Positions 7,798 through 16,271 of a DNA stretch of 64,000 bases are shown one piece after another. The notes below the pieces were generated by a model. That model saw only the letters and a list, made by a program, of their open reading frames with translations, was not told the DNA's origin and searched no databases. Both the position numbers and the translations under genes were made by a program. The DNA comes from Saprospiraceae bacterium (GTDB lineage: Bacteria; Bacteroidota; Bacteroidia; Chitinophagales; Saprospiraceae). The stretch covers positions 310,001 through 374,000 of the forward strand of contig JADJJU010000005.1 of NCBI GenBank assembly GCA_016706365.1. Reading direction: 5' to 3'. Within the stretch, counting starts at the first letter, position 1, and each line of letters opens with the position of its first letter.

Positions 7798-9018
7798 TTA
7801 ATCCCATTTTCTCACAATGATAGATGAGTTTGTGCCACCAAATCCAAAGGAATTGGATAAGAAAGTGTTGATTTTCTGTGTCTTAGTTTGAGTAATTAGG
7901 TTGAGACGGGCTGAATCTTCATCCGGATTTTCAAAATTTATATTGGGAGCTATAAAATCATTTTGCATCATTAACATGGAATAAACAATTTCACTGGCGC
8001 CGGCCATCCAGCATTCATGCCCGGTCATACCTTTTGTAGAACTCACAGGGGTATGGGCACTCCCGAATATAGCATTTATCGCCTGTGCTTCACTCGCATC
8101 ACCTGCCGGTGTCGATGTAGCGTGTGCATTGATATAGTCAATGTCTGAGGCGCTGTAGGCAGCATCTTTGAGAGCGATACTTAAAGACCTGATTGGCCCA
8201 TCCACACTAGGATTACTAATATGTCCGCCATTGCTGGAAAATCCATAGCCCACCACTTCACCCAGAATTTTCGCCCCTCTTCTTTGAGCTGACTCCAGAC
8301 TTTCGAGAATCACAGTGGCTGCTCCACCGCTAGGCACCAGCCCGTCTCTGTCTCTGTCAAATGGTCGTGAGGCTCTTGTAGGATCATTTTCGCGGACAGA
8401 GAATGCAGCAATAGCGTCAAAATTACCCATTGCATACAGATTGATTTCCTGTGCCCCACCGCAGATTACCATTTCCTGCATACCGTTTCGGATGAACATA
8501 TATCCCAGGCCAATAGCATGTGATCCGCTGGCACAGGCAGCACTGACACTAAAGTTAATTCCTTTAAGCCTGAAAATGGTAGCCAAATTCATATTTACAG
8601 TGGAATTCATGGTTTTGAAGACAGAGCCCGATCCAACCAGCATCGTATCTTTTTTATCGCGGATGATATCCGTAGCTTCAATGATGGGTTTGGCGGAGCT
8701 GTCATTACCAAACAAGATGCCTGCTTCGTGTTCGTTTAAGTAATCCTGATTAATTCCGGCATTTAAGAGTGCTTCCCGGGTGGACATAAAAGCATATTCT
8801 GCTTGCTCGGGCATCATGAGGCGGGCTCTTCGGTCAAGGAGATTTTTGATATCCGGTTTTTGAACCTGACCTGTGAGGCCCGACCTGAACCCAAAATCTT
8901 TTCTTTCCTGATCCAGAACAATTCCGGATCGTCCAACGAACAATGAATCACGGACCTCGTCCAGATTACTGCCGATACAGGAATATATGCCCAAGCCAGT
9001 GATCACAACTCTATTCAT
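7798..9018 (-). CDS. beta-ketoacyl-ACP synthase II-like (FabF type)
   Basis: A 406-residue ketosynthase with full FabF/FabB architecture. The nucleophilic cysteine is in FSVSAACASGSHAIGLGY near residue 162; the histidines are in NAHATSTPAGDASEA and STKGMTGHECWMAGASE; the C-terminal SNSFGFGGTNSSIIV completes the fold. The region GLVPSGGAATVILE precedes the first histidine as in FabF. It follows the ketoreductase gene by 52 bp and precedes an ACP gene. Together with the reductase, ACP and dehydratase it forms one elongation set. It may initiate from coumaroyl-ACP or elongate; sequence alone does not separate these. Confidence 0.93.
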   Translation of the reverse strand: MNRVVITGLGIYSCIGSNLDEVRDSLFVGRSGIVLDQERKDFGFRSGLTGQVQKPDIKNLLDRRARLMMPEQAEYAFMSTREALLNAGINQDYLNEHEAGILFGNDSSAKPIIEATDIIRDKKDTMLVGSGSVFKTMNSTVNMNLATIFRLKGINFSVSAACASGSHAIGLGYMFIRNGMQEMVICGGAQEINLYAMGNFDAIAAFSVRENDPTRASRPFDRDRDGLVPSGGAATVILESLESAQRRGAKILGEVVGYGFSSNGGHISNPSVDGPIRSLSIALKDAAYSASDIDYINAHATSTPAGDASEAQAINAIFGSAHTPVSSTKGMTGHECWMAGASEIVYSMLMMQNDFIAPNINFENPDEDSARLNLITQTKTQKINTFLSNSFGFGGTNSSIIVRKWD

Positions 9019-9070
9019 GGATAAAAGCCTTTAAAATGCTATTTAATATGCTGGAACAATGAATACAAAT

Positions 9071-9799
9071 TTAAGAATATAAACCTCCGTTTATATTTAA
9101 AATTTCGCCTGTGATATAAGATGCCCCTCTGGATGCAAAAAATCCGACCGCTTCTGCTACTTCCTCGGGAGTTCCAAATCGTTGCATAGGTACCATGGCA
9201 GAAAGTTCTTTTACCGGCAATCCTTCAGTCATATCTGTGCTGATAAATCCGGGAGCTATGGCATTCACTGTTACATTACGCTTTGCTACTTCCTGAGCAA
9301 GTGCTTTGGTAGCGCCAATGACTCCTGCCTTTGCTGCACTGTAATTTACCTGTCCTGCTGTTCCTTTGAGTCCCGAAAGTGATACTATGTTGATGATCCT
9401 GCCGTAGCGTTTCAGCAGCATATCTTTAATAATAATTCTGGTAACATAAAAGAAACCATTCAAACTGGCATCCAACACATCAGACCATTGATTGTTGCTC
9501 ATTTGAAACATGAGCATATCCTGTCTGATACCCGCATTATTCACTAAAACTTCTATGCGTTTGTCTTTATTTTCTTCAATCCAGGCGTTTAATACGGATT
9601 CTACTTCGCCTGGATTACTTACATCAAATTGCATCAAAGTTCCATCGGATCCTGCTTCTCTTACAAGTGAAAGGGTTGCTTCTGCTGCTTCCTTGTTTTC
9701 TTTATAATTGATCAGTATATGATAGCCCTGAGTAGCAAGTTTGATGCAAACTGCTCTTCCTATTCCCCTGGATCCTCCTGTGACTAATGCGCAATTCAT
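9071..9799 (-). CDS. 3-oxoacyl-ACP reductase (FabG-like SDR)
   Basis: A 242-residue short-chain dehydrogenase that reduces the 3-oxoacyl-ACP made in each condensation round, using NAD(P)H. The cofactor motif TGGSRGIGRAV is at residues 7-17, NNAG at about 87-90, the catalytic serine in NIVSLSG and the YxxxK pair in QVNYSAAKAGV near 150; the C-terminal ASYITGEILNINGG is the usual FabG ending. Length and motif order are canonical. It lies 21 bp after the tyrosine ammonia-lyase gene and leads into the ketosynthase gene, so it is the pigment-dedicated ketoreductase rather than the housekeeping FabG, which is inference from context. Confidence 0.93.
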   Translation of the reverse strand: MNCALVTGGSRGIGRAVCIKLATQGYHILINYKENKEAAEATLSLVREAGSDGTLMQFDVSNPGEVESVLNAWIEENKDKRIEVLVNNAGIRQDMLMFQMSNNQWSDVLDASLNGFFYVTRIIIKDMLLKRYGRIINIVSLSGLKGTAGQVNYSAAKAGVIGATKALAQEVAKRNVTVNAIAPGFISTDMTEGLPVKELSAMVPMQRFGTPEEVAEAVGFFASRGASYITGEILNINGGLYS

Positions 9800-9820
9800 A
9801 ACTGATAGTTTGATTCGAAT

Positions 9821-11392
9821 TTAGGACTCCGGCTGATAATCTACCTTCATTTTATCCTCCGTCCAATCAGAAGTAGCGTTTTTCAGGTATTGTTTAATCT
9901 GCTCTATATCCTTGTGCTTTGGGGCATCTTCAATAAATTTTGGAAAAATGGCCCTCAGATCACTATGAATTGACTGTGTTAAAGGAGAAAACTTCTCAGG
10001 TGTATTCAAATAATCCATGGCTTGCATAAGGCTCATTAACTCAATGGCCAGGACTTCAAAAGTATTTTCTATCACCTTAGCAGTCATCATTGCAGCATTA
10101 CAACCCATGCTTACAATGTCCTGATTGTCATTATTGTTTGGAATGCTGTGCACATACATCGGAAATGAAAGTGATTGATTCTCAGCAACCGTGGATGTGG
10201 CAGTGAATTGTACGCCCTGCATTCCAAAATTTAGTCCCAGCTTGCCCAGATTCAAAAATGGAGGGAATTTCAAATTGAGCTTATCATTCATCAAATAATT
10301 GATCTGACGCTCGCTCAGCATGGACAGTTTGGTAATGGCTGTCTTGAGTTTGTCCATTTCAAGTGCTACATAATCTCCGTGGAAGTTGCCCCCATGATAC
10401 ACATTTTGCTCCTTATGGTCAATTACGGGATTATCACTGACAGAGTTTAATTCATCCAGGACGGTTAGCTCTGCGTTTATAATGGTATCTAAAATGGGGC
10501 CTAATATTTGTGGAACACAACGTAATGAGTAATATTCCTGCACCTTATCTTGCAGCACTTCAGCAATATTTTCATTGTACAAATGATCCGGGCGATGACG
10601 GATCATGCTACTTCCCTCAATCATTTCCCTGAGAATCTCTGCAATTTTATTTTGACCATGATGCTTCTTGACAGCATTCAGTTGGGGGCTCAGATGATCA
10701 TCAAATGCAGAAACCAATTCATTTATGATAGCCGCACAGATGCAACTCCAGTGGAGCAATTTTTTTGAATTGATAATGTTGATCAACCCGATTCCTGTCA
10801 TTGCTGATGTGCCATTGATGATGGCCAGACCTTCACGAACATGGATATCAATAGGCTTGAAACCGGTTTCAGCAAACATTTCGGCAGATGACATTTTAAC
10901 GCCTTTGAATATTACTTCGCCTTCTCCTATCATCACCAGTGCTAAATGAGCGAGTTGAACTAAATCACCGCTTGCACCCACACCACCATGTTCGTAAATA
11001 CATGGATATATATCCTGATTAATAAACGCACATAAAAGCTGAGGGACTTCAGTATGAACTCCCGAAAATCCCTGCATAAATCCATTCAGACGGGAAAGCA
11101 TCAGGGCTTTAACCTGAATGGGTTCCAGGAGCTTACCTGCACCGGCGCTATGAGAACGGATGAGATTATACTGTAGCTGAACTCTGTTGGCTTCATTTAT
11201 TTTATATTGAGCCATAGGCCCAAAGCCGGTATTAATCCCATAGATGAGCTTATTCAGAGAGAATTCTTTTATGAATTCATGATTGGCATGCACATTTTGC
11301 ATGGCACTGCGATCCAGTGTCAATTCTACCTCCTCATATAAAATCCTGTGCACTTCTTCCAGCGTAAGTGCCTTACTACCAAGTAAGACCAT
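9821..11392 (-). CDS. tyrosine ammonia-lyase (HAL/PAL family), starter-unit enzyme
   Basis: A 523-residue aromatic amino acid lyase. The MIO prosthetic group forms from Ala-Ser-Gly in HGGVGASGDLVQLAHLAL near residue 147. The substrate-selecting segment is LIRSHSAGAGK near residues 78-88, and IYGINTGFGPMAQYKI, INGTSAMTGIG and YVHSIPNNNDNQDIVSMG are present. From memory the protein closely resembles the characterised tyrosine ammonia-lyase of Flavobacterium johnsoniae, which starts flexirubin synthesis by making 4-coumarate from tyrosine. It is the first gene of the operon, with a promoter-like box 34 bp upstream of the start. A histidine ammonia-lyase is the alternative, but the cluster context argues against it. 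Confidence 0.93.
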   Translation of the reverse strand: MVLLGSKALTLEEVHRILYEEVELTLDRSAMQNVHANHEFIKEFSLNKLIYGINTGFGPMAQYKINEANRVQLQYNLIRSHSAGAGKLLEPIQVKALMLSRLNGFMQGFSGVHTEVPQLLCAFINQDIYPCIYEHGGVGASGDLVQLAHLALVMIGEGEVIFKGVKMSSAEMFAETGFKPIDIHVREGLAIINGTSAMTGIGLINIINSKKLLHWSCICAAIINELVSAFDDHLSPQLNAVKKHHGQNKIAEILREMIEGSSMIRHRPDHLYNENIAEVLQDKVQEYYSLRCVPQILGPILDTIINAELTVLDELNSVSDNPVIDHKEQNVYHGGNFHGDYVALEMDKLKTAITKLSMLSERQINYLMNDKLNLKFPPFLNLGKLGLNFGMQGVQFTATSTVAENQSLSFPMYVHSIPNNNDNQDIVSMGCNAAMMTAKVIENTFEVLAIELMSLMQAMDYLNTPEKFSPLTQSIHSDLRAIFPKFIEDAPKHKDIEQIKQYLKNATSDWTEDKMKVDYQPES

Positions 11393-11425
11393 ACATTACT
11401 TTCATTGACAACGTTAAAAAGTGAA

Positions 11426-11433
11426 CAAAAGTA
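11426..11433 (-). promoter_or_regulatory. probable pigment-operon promoter, -7 box TACTTTTG
   Basis: On the minus strand, 34 bp before the ammonia-lyase start, TACTTTTG matches the Bacteroidota -7 consensus TAnnTTTG. The upstream -33 region is A/T rich without a perfect TTTG. Because no other gene of the same strand lies close upstream, this is the best candidate for the transcription start of the whole pigment operon. Confidence 0.45.
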
Positions 11434-11528
11434 GGTTTTTTGTTTTGATATATAGACGGAAAAGGAATACTAAATGGGAGAGAGGGGATATTGTTATTCT
11501 TAAAGAAATGAGTATGATTGTTCTTAAT

Positions 11529-11588
11529 GGAGAAGTAAGAAGTGAGGTCTTTTGATTTCAGATTTCAGTTTTCAGATGCCAGATTTGA
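11529..11588. repeat. degenerate seven-base-period array (GATTTCA type)
   Basis: The 299-bp gap between the ammonia-lyase start and the next gene contains an imperfect array of heptamers: GATTTCA, GATTTCA, GTTTTCA, GATGCCA, GATTTGA, preceded by GGAGAAG and TAAGAAG in near phase. The same GATTTCA unit reappears at 20174-20217. I see no gene in the gap. Confidence 0.6.
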
Positions 11589-11691
11589 AACATCCAAAAA
11601 GCCTCGATTTTATACAGAATTTAGTGTAAGGATAGGTGAAGTTTTATTTTTTACAAATCGTTTCCTTACACAATAACAGATAAGGTTGCAT

Positions 11692-12465
11692 TTAAAGATG
11701 AATCCTGTAAGCCAGTCCAAAACCATATGCACTTCTTCTTTCATCATACCCCGCATTAGCTTTAAGTTGATTTATAAGATCGCTTCTCCCCTGTAAAACA
11801 ATTCCGGCTGACCATCCCGGCTTTGTGTACATCCACTCTAAGCGCAGCAATCCTGCCACTTGTCCCTGAGATTTGTATGGAGCTTGCGAAAGCGAGATTT
11901 GTGAATTATTATTGTCACTTATACTTCCGGATCTTGATGAAATTAATCCAAGTGAAATTCCAGCTCCGGCTCTAATTGCAAAGTTGCTTTTTAAATTGTA
12001 CTCCCATGAAAGGATAACAGGTAATTCCATATGCCTGTATCGGTTGTAAGATGTTTCATTTATTTCTCTGACATATGGAATCTCAGCCACCCCATAAATG
12101 TCCTGCATACTGCCATCAGCCTTTAAGATTTTGCTGATAAGGAAATTGGAATCTATAACAGAATAAAGTGCTGTGTTTTCATAAGTTCGTTTGTCAGTAT
12201 ACTGGATATAATTAAGTCCTGTTTGTAGAGAAAAATGCTTGTTTAATTTTACTCCAAATTCGAAACCAGCCTGGATCAGATCCAGCGATTCCTCTTCCTT
12301 TTGTCTGGAAGCGTAAAAATCTTCAGGACCGGTTCTGTTGATAGATTGGAGACAGTACATAGCGGTAGCACCTATCCAGTAGCCGGAAGTTTTCTTAACT
12401 GGTTTTTTGCTTTGAATTTCTGCATCAAATAGTGGAAGATCAAACTCAATGGAGGATTCAGGCAA
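11692..12465 (-). CDS. outer-membrane beta-barrel part of a split ECF-associated protein
   Basis: 257 residues forming the C-terminal part of an outer-membrane beta-barrel, with alternating amphipathic strands (HFSLQTGLNYIQYTDKR, LPVILSWEYNLKS, FAIRAGAGISLGLIS, SAGIVLQGRSDL) and ending in aromatic-flanked YGFGLAYRIHL. It is in the minus-one frame relative to the 12372-13055 reading frame. Adding one base to the A5 run at 12505-12509 (coding strand) joins the two as KKDLAILPLESKLSSLPES, giving a single protein of about 450 residues. The ATG at 12465 is therefore probably internal. The joined protein would have a cytosolic N-terminus, an inner-membrane helix and an outer-membrane barrel. Confidence 0.72.
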   Translation of the reverse strand: MPESSIEFDLPLFDAEIQSKKPVKKTSGYWIGATAMYCLQSINRTGPEDFYASRQKEEESLDLIQAGFEFGVKLNKHFSLQTGLNYIQYTDKRTYENTALYSVIDSNFLISKILKADGSMQDIYGVAEIPYVREINETSYNRYRHMELPVILSWEYNLKSNFAIRAGAGISLGLISSRSGSISDNNNSQISLSQAPYKSQGQVAGLLRLEWMYTKPGWSAGIVLQGRSDLINQLKANAGYDERRSAYGFGLAYRIHL

Positions 12466-13055
12466 GGATGATAATTTTGATTCAAGTGGCAGGATTGCAA
12501 GATCTTTTTAATTTCAAAAACATGTTTCTCTAAATCAGATTCGTCCCTGGCTTCAGCTATTTCAGAATTACTTTCCGAAATCCTGGTAGCAACAGTGGGT
12601 TGGTTTATTGAGGCTTTTGAACGCTCTGTCGTTTGATTATTTTCAATAGTTTGAGAAGCTGTTGCAGCATATTTCTTTGAATCCTTTTTCTTAATTTGTT
12701 TTAAGGTTTGAATTCCGGAGTTCCAATCCAATTTAGAATTATCGGTATCCTCGTTCGTAGTAATTGTAGCAGATTGAGTGACATTTTTTTCTATAACATT
12801 TTTTGAAGCTAAAGGCAATGCTGTTGAAGAAATGCTTTCCTGATCTTTTAAATTCCCGCGATCCGAAGTGAGATATATACTGCTACCTGCCAGAATGATC
12901 AACACACCAGGCAAAACAAACCAGTATAATAATACCCTTCTTTTTTTCTTGCTTCGCTTTGCCTGAATAGCTTTCCAGTTGGCATCAAGATCAATGTCTT
13001 CTGCCTTGCCGGAAAGTTTTTCATTCATATTTTGCTCAAACCAGTTTTTGCTCAT
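12372..13055 (-). CDS. anti-sigma-like N-terminal part with one membrane helix (frameshifted)
   Basis: 227 residues as read. The first ~45 are charged and probably cytoplasmic (MSKNWFEQNMNEKLSG, NWKAIQAKRSKKKRR), followed by one transmembrane helix LLYWFVLPGVLIILAGSSIY at about 42-61 and a Ser/Thr/Asn-rich periplasmic linker. The last ~55 residues (after FEIKK) are out of frame with the expected product; see the barrel at 11692-12465. The gene overlaps the sigma factor stop by 20 bp, the classic position for a sigma regulator. The N-terminal domain is not a recognisable anti-sigma fold from sequence alone, so that role is inferred from position, topology and size. Confidence 0.65.
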   Translation of the reverse strand: MSKNWFEQNMNEKLSGKAEDIDLDANWKAIQAKRSKKKRRVLLYWFVLPGVLIILAGSSIYLTSDRGNLKDQESISSTALPLASKNVIEKNVTQSATITTNEDTDNSKLDWNSGIQTLKQIKKKDSKKYAATASQTIENNQTTERSKASINQPTVATRISESNSEIAEARDESDLEKHVFEIKKILQSCHLNQNYHPCLNPPLSLIFHYLMQKFKAKNQLRKLPATG

Positions 13056-13608
13056 GATGTCTTATGATTTTATAGAGTTTCTGTCTCAACCAGCTTTTTG
13101 CCCTTGCAAGCTGTGAGCGGGAACTACTCTCCGTAATTTTTAATGCTGTTGATATTTCTTTATGGGACCAATTATCAAGCACTGATAAGTTGAATACTTC
13201 TCTATAGCCGTCGGGTAATTCTCTGATTACAGCTAAGAGCACTTTGTTGTCCAATAATTCCATTTCATTTTCCTGAATTTCTGGCTCTTGCAGCTCTATT
13301 GGCAATTCTTCAAAGCTGATTTTTCGATTGCTTTTCCTGATCAATTGCAGTATTTGATTGACGCATAAGCGATATAGCCATGGCTCGAAATCACCTTTTG
13401 AGGCATCATATTTTTTCAATTTTTCAAATAGCACAACGAAACACTCCTGCATATAATCCTGAGCCATCGCATCGTCCCTCGTGTATCTTCTGGCAATGGC
13501 CATGACCTGAGCTGCAAAACGACGATACAAAGCCTCTTCAGACTTTGCATCGCCGTTTTGGCATTGATGGATCAGTGATGTATTAGGAATATCTTTATGC
13601 ATTCGCAT
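13036..13608 (-). CDS. ECF RNA polymerase sigma factor
   Basis: A 190-residue extracytoplasmic-function sigma factor. Region 2 includes EEALYRRFAAQVMAIARRY and the core-binding MAQDYMQECFVVLFEKLKKY at about residues 48-67; a linker with acidic ELQEPEIQENEMELLD follows; region 4 is a helix-turn-helix of the form LPDGYREVFNLSV, NWSHKEISTALKITESSSR and SQLARAKSWLRQKL. It directs polymerase to a small regulon. Its stop overlaps the start of the membrane regulator by 20 bp and it starts 8 bp after the lipoprotein gene, so the three form one operon transcribed leftward. The likely signal enters through the regulator's periplasmic or outer-membrane part. Confidence 0.93.
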   Translation of the reverse strand: MRMHKDIPNTSLIHQCQNGDAKSEEALYRRFAAQVMAIARRYTRDDAMAQDYMQECFVVLFEKLKKYDASKGDFEPWLYRLCVNQILQLIRKSNRKISFEELPIELQEPEIQENEMELLDNKVLLAVIRELPDGYREVFNLSVLDNWSHKEISTALKITESSSRSQLARAKSWLRQKLYKIIRHHEQKLV

Positions 13609-13615
13609 CTAGAGC

Positions 13616-15376
13616 TTAAGGTATTACTCCGATTATTGTAATCTTGGCATCAGGAATTGAAGTTCCGCCGGGGTATCGCATTAAAGTAGGATTTTTAATC
13701 TCTAAATGTAATAATTCACCACTTTGCAATCCTTTATGGAGTGCAGTAATCTGACCATATTCAAAGTCGAAGTATTCCGGGTTTCCAGTAAGAGAGACTT
13801 CAACTGTATATTGCCAGGAATCTGGAAGTTCAGGGTCAGGATAGCTCCAGTTTAGAATACCAATTTGATATAACGCAGTATTTTCACCTTGTTTATCAAA
13901 TGCAAGAATAGTGTAATACATTGCGGTGGGATGTGCATAGAAAGAAATTCCCTGCAATTTTTTAGTCTGACCTCCATACTCGATAGATATTTCCAGATCT
14001 ACAACACTACTATTGCAAACATAAATAACTCCAAAATCAATTGCAGAAGCAAAAGCTTGTGATGATTGATTGGAAACATTCATATTAGTTAGATCATAAC
14101 CTCTCACTATAATTTCGGAATCAGTGCACGCCCGAACAATACTGGAAAATGTACCATCAACAGAGTTTACAACTATAGGAAATAGAGATGTAACTGCAGT
14201 AGCTCCTGTAATAAATACAATTCCATTAGTTACCGGCTCACCATCACAATTTTTCAAAGTTCCACTTATCATTGACCATGTAGAGTTAATATTCACTGAT
14301 ATATTTCCTATTTCAGTGTCAATTGAGAAAGGCCCAAGATTACTAGAGTAAACTACTTCATTGCATTCGTCGATTACTTCAAAAAGAAAAGTTTCATTTG
14401 CAGGAACTCCACCGCTGAAATAACCCTCTGAATCGGGGTTAGAAGAAGTTTGTTGTCCATTAGATATGGTAACCTGAAGGATGACAAATGGGGATTTTCC
14501 ATCAATTACGACCCTTCCACTCAATGTCACAACCGGAAATCCTACATCACAATTCCACCGTGAAAAATGTGATACTTCCCCTACAAAAGTATTTCCCTGT
14601 TTAGTCGCTGATCCTTCTTCCATCCATATGGAAGTTGCTTCATTGATATACCAAAGCGGAATACTGGAAGGAGCACTACTCAGCTTTTCGGCAGGAATTG
14701 GGGTAGTTAATGTTGCCGGTTTGTTGATTTGTAATTTTTCACCGGATGGACTTTCCAATAGAACATTCATCATTCCATAGCTTACAAGCACCTGATCCTC
14801 GCCTTCGAGGTTTGTACCGCGAAAAGACCCGGGAATCATTTGCATTGTCTCTGGTTTGGTGGGGTCCAGATAAGTTGCATACACATTCACATCACCATTG
14901 TAAGATTGACCGCTTGAATTAACAAATCCTCCGGACTTGAATTCAATTGAACCTCCTCCAGACACCTGAACCTCTCCTCCATTAACTGCTTGAATTCTAC
15001 CGCTCAGTGTTTTTGTTCTTAGTATTGACTTTAGTCTGCCATATTTCCCGGCTCTGCCTGTAAAATTGCAAATAGAGGGAAAATAACCAGACTTTTCTAT
15101 TCTCACAAATGGCTGAGCAGCATTTGTTTTACCACTGATTTCATAATATCCGTACTCATTGCTTGTAGTTACTTCATCGCCAAGCTTTATAGTGGCGCCT
15201 TCAATCGGCTTCCCATCTTCATCAGCAACCATTCCTTTGGCTCCGGTTTCTATCAAAACAGTAGGATTAGGGAAAATGGGAGTTTCTGTGATAATGGATG
15301 AGTCTTTCCTGCATGCTGCTATCAGCAAGACCACAATTAATATCAGGAAAAGTGAGGGCTTAGTAAAATGTTTCAT
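13616..15376 (-). CDS. lipoprotein with carboxypeptidase-regulatory-like domains
   Basis: A 586-residue surface or periplasmic lipoprotein. The signal peptide ends in a lipobox LLIAAC with cysteine at residue 22. Residues about 48-110 form a carboxypeptidase-regulatory-like beta-sandwich (GMVADEDGKPIEGATIKLGD, TTSNEYGYYEISG), and further sandwich domains follow (VTLSGRVVIDGKSPFVILQV; FSRWNCDVGFPVV marks the junction). The protein has no catalytic signature. It is the first gene of the sigma-factor operon and may be the sensed or sensing surface protein. Binding of an external ligand is a guess; the fold family is reasonably sure. Confidence 0.75.
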   Translation of the reverse strand: MKHFTKPSLFLILIVVLLIAACRKDSSIITETPIFPNPTVLIETGAKGMVADEDGKPIEGATIKLGDEVTTSNEYGYYEISGKTNAAQPFVRIEKSGYFPSICNFTGRAGKYGRLKSILRTKTLSGRIQAVNGGEVQVSGGGSIEFKSGGFVNSSGQSYNGDVNVYATYLDPTKPETMQMIPGSFRGTNLEGEDQVLVSYGMMNVLLESPSGEKLQINKPATLTTPIPAEKLSSAPSSIPLWYINEATSIWMEEGSATKQGNTFVGEVSHFSRWNCDVGFPVVTLSGRVVIDGKSPFVILQVTISNGQQTSSNPDSEGYFSGGVPANETFLFEVIDECNEVVYSSNLGPFSIDTEIGNISVNINSTWSMISGTLKNCDGEPVTNGIVFITGATAVTSLFPIVVNSVDGTFSSIVRACTDSEIIVRGYDLTNMNVSNQSSQAFASAIDFGVIYVCNSSVVDLEISIEYGGQTKKLQGISFYAHPTAMYYTILAFDKQGENTALYQIGILNWSYPDPELPDSWQYTVEVSLTGNPEYFDFEYGQITALHKGLQSGELLHLEIKNPTLMRYPGGTSIPDAKITIIGVIP

Positions 15377-15653
15377 CTTATCAATGTATTGAAAATAATG
15401 TAAAGGCGCGCGCTGTCATTTGCATTATGCCCGATTGTTCAAAACGCTGCATGGAAATGTCTTGAAAGTACAAATTAAATTTATATGAGCTTGAGCTTTT
15501 GATCCCGAAGCAGGATGTTCATTAACACTACAAATTTGAATTCCGCATCCTCAGATGAATTCTGTTACACTTCGTGTTATTCCATCAAAAAGCAGTTGAA
15601 GTAGTATCTATTTTTGTAAATGATTTGTGCAAAATGACTTAATTTAATCTAAG

Positions 15654-15942
15654 ATGTTTATCCTGAAAATCACATTTTATGGCTTGCTGGTCATATTTAC
15701 CATGATTGCCTTTTTCCTTTTATTTGCAAATATTTGGGAGCTCTCCTTATACTCCTATGAGAGAAAAGATTATTACGACTACTGCGTCGGTTTCTGCGCT
15801 GGGTGTTCTTTATTTTGCATTCAGATACGGACATCTTAAAGAGAATTGGACAGCGGGAATAGGAATCGAATTTTTAGCGGTATTAGTATTTCTTATTATT
15901 ATGATTGGAGGTTTATTGACTGGCAAAATTCACTGGCAATAA
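15654..15942 (+). CDS. small membrane protein, frameshifted copy of the following gene
   Basis: Two overlapping frames (from 15654 and from 15706) together encode one ~95-residue protein with two to three membrane helices: MFILKITFYGLLVIFTMIAF plus a later part containing GVLYFAFRYGHLKENW and GIEFLAVLVFLIIMIGG. Removing one A from the AAAA run at 15764-15767 joins them as SYERKIITTTASV. The joined protein aligns along its length with the next gene (15949-16251), for example RYGHLKENWTAGIG against YQLGEIQGKYWQGIG. The two are tandem duplicates. Function is unknown. Confidence 0.6.
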
Positions 15943-15948
15943 ATCTAT

Positions 15949-16251
15949 ATGAAACTCCTCTATTATTTTATTTTTGGAATCTTTGGTTTGCTTGGAGCAT
16001 GGTTTGTCATATCAAGTCTGTTTGGAAGGTTTAATTTATGGGACCTTAATCCCTTGCAGGCGAAAGCTATATTGATAATTGCAGCTCTATCTGCAATCAG
16101 ATTATTTTATTGGGCATATCAGTTGGGTGAAATTCAGGGAAAATATTGGCAGGGAATTGGTGCGATTATTTTAGCAGTGTTGCTGTTTCAGGGTATCATT
16201 TTCCTGGGTGCTATTCTCATTAGCAAACGTTCATTGAAATTTTTCAAATAG
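15949..16251 (+). CDS. small integral membrane protein, tandem paralogue
   Basis: A 100-residue protein with three predicted membrane helices (LLYYFIFGIFGLLGAWFVI, AILIIAALSAIRLFYWAY, GAIILAVLLFQGIIFLGAIL) and short polar loops. I do not recognise the family. It starts 6 bp after the end of its frameshifted duplicate and 20 bp before the next gene, so the three are probably co-transcribed. A duplicated pair of tiny membrane proteins could form a hetero-oligomer, but nothing in the sequence shows a function. Confidence 0.65.
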   Translation: MKLLYYFIFGIFGLLGAWFVISSLFGRFNLWDLNPLQAKAILIIAALSAIRLFYWAYQLGEIQGKYWQGIGAIILAVLLFQGIIFLGAILISKRSLKFFK

Positions 16252-16271
16252 AATTTATAAGCAGTTGACTC

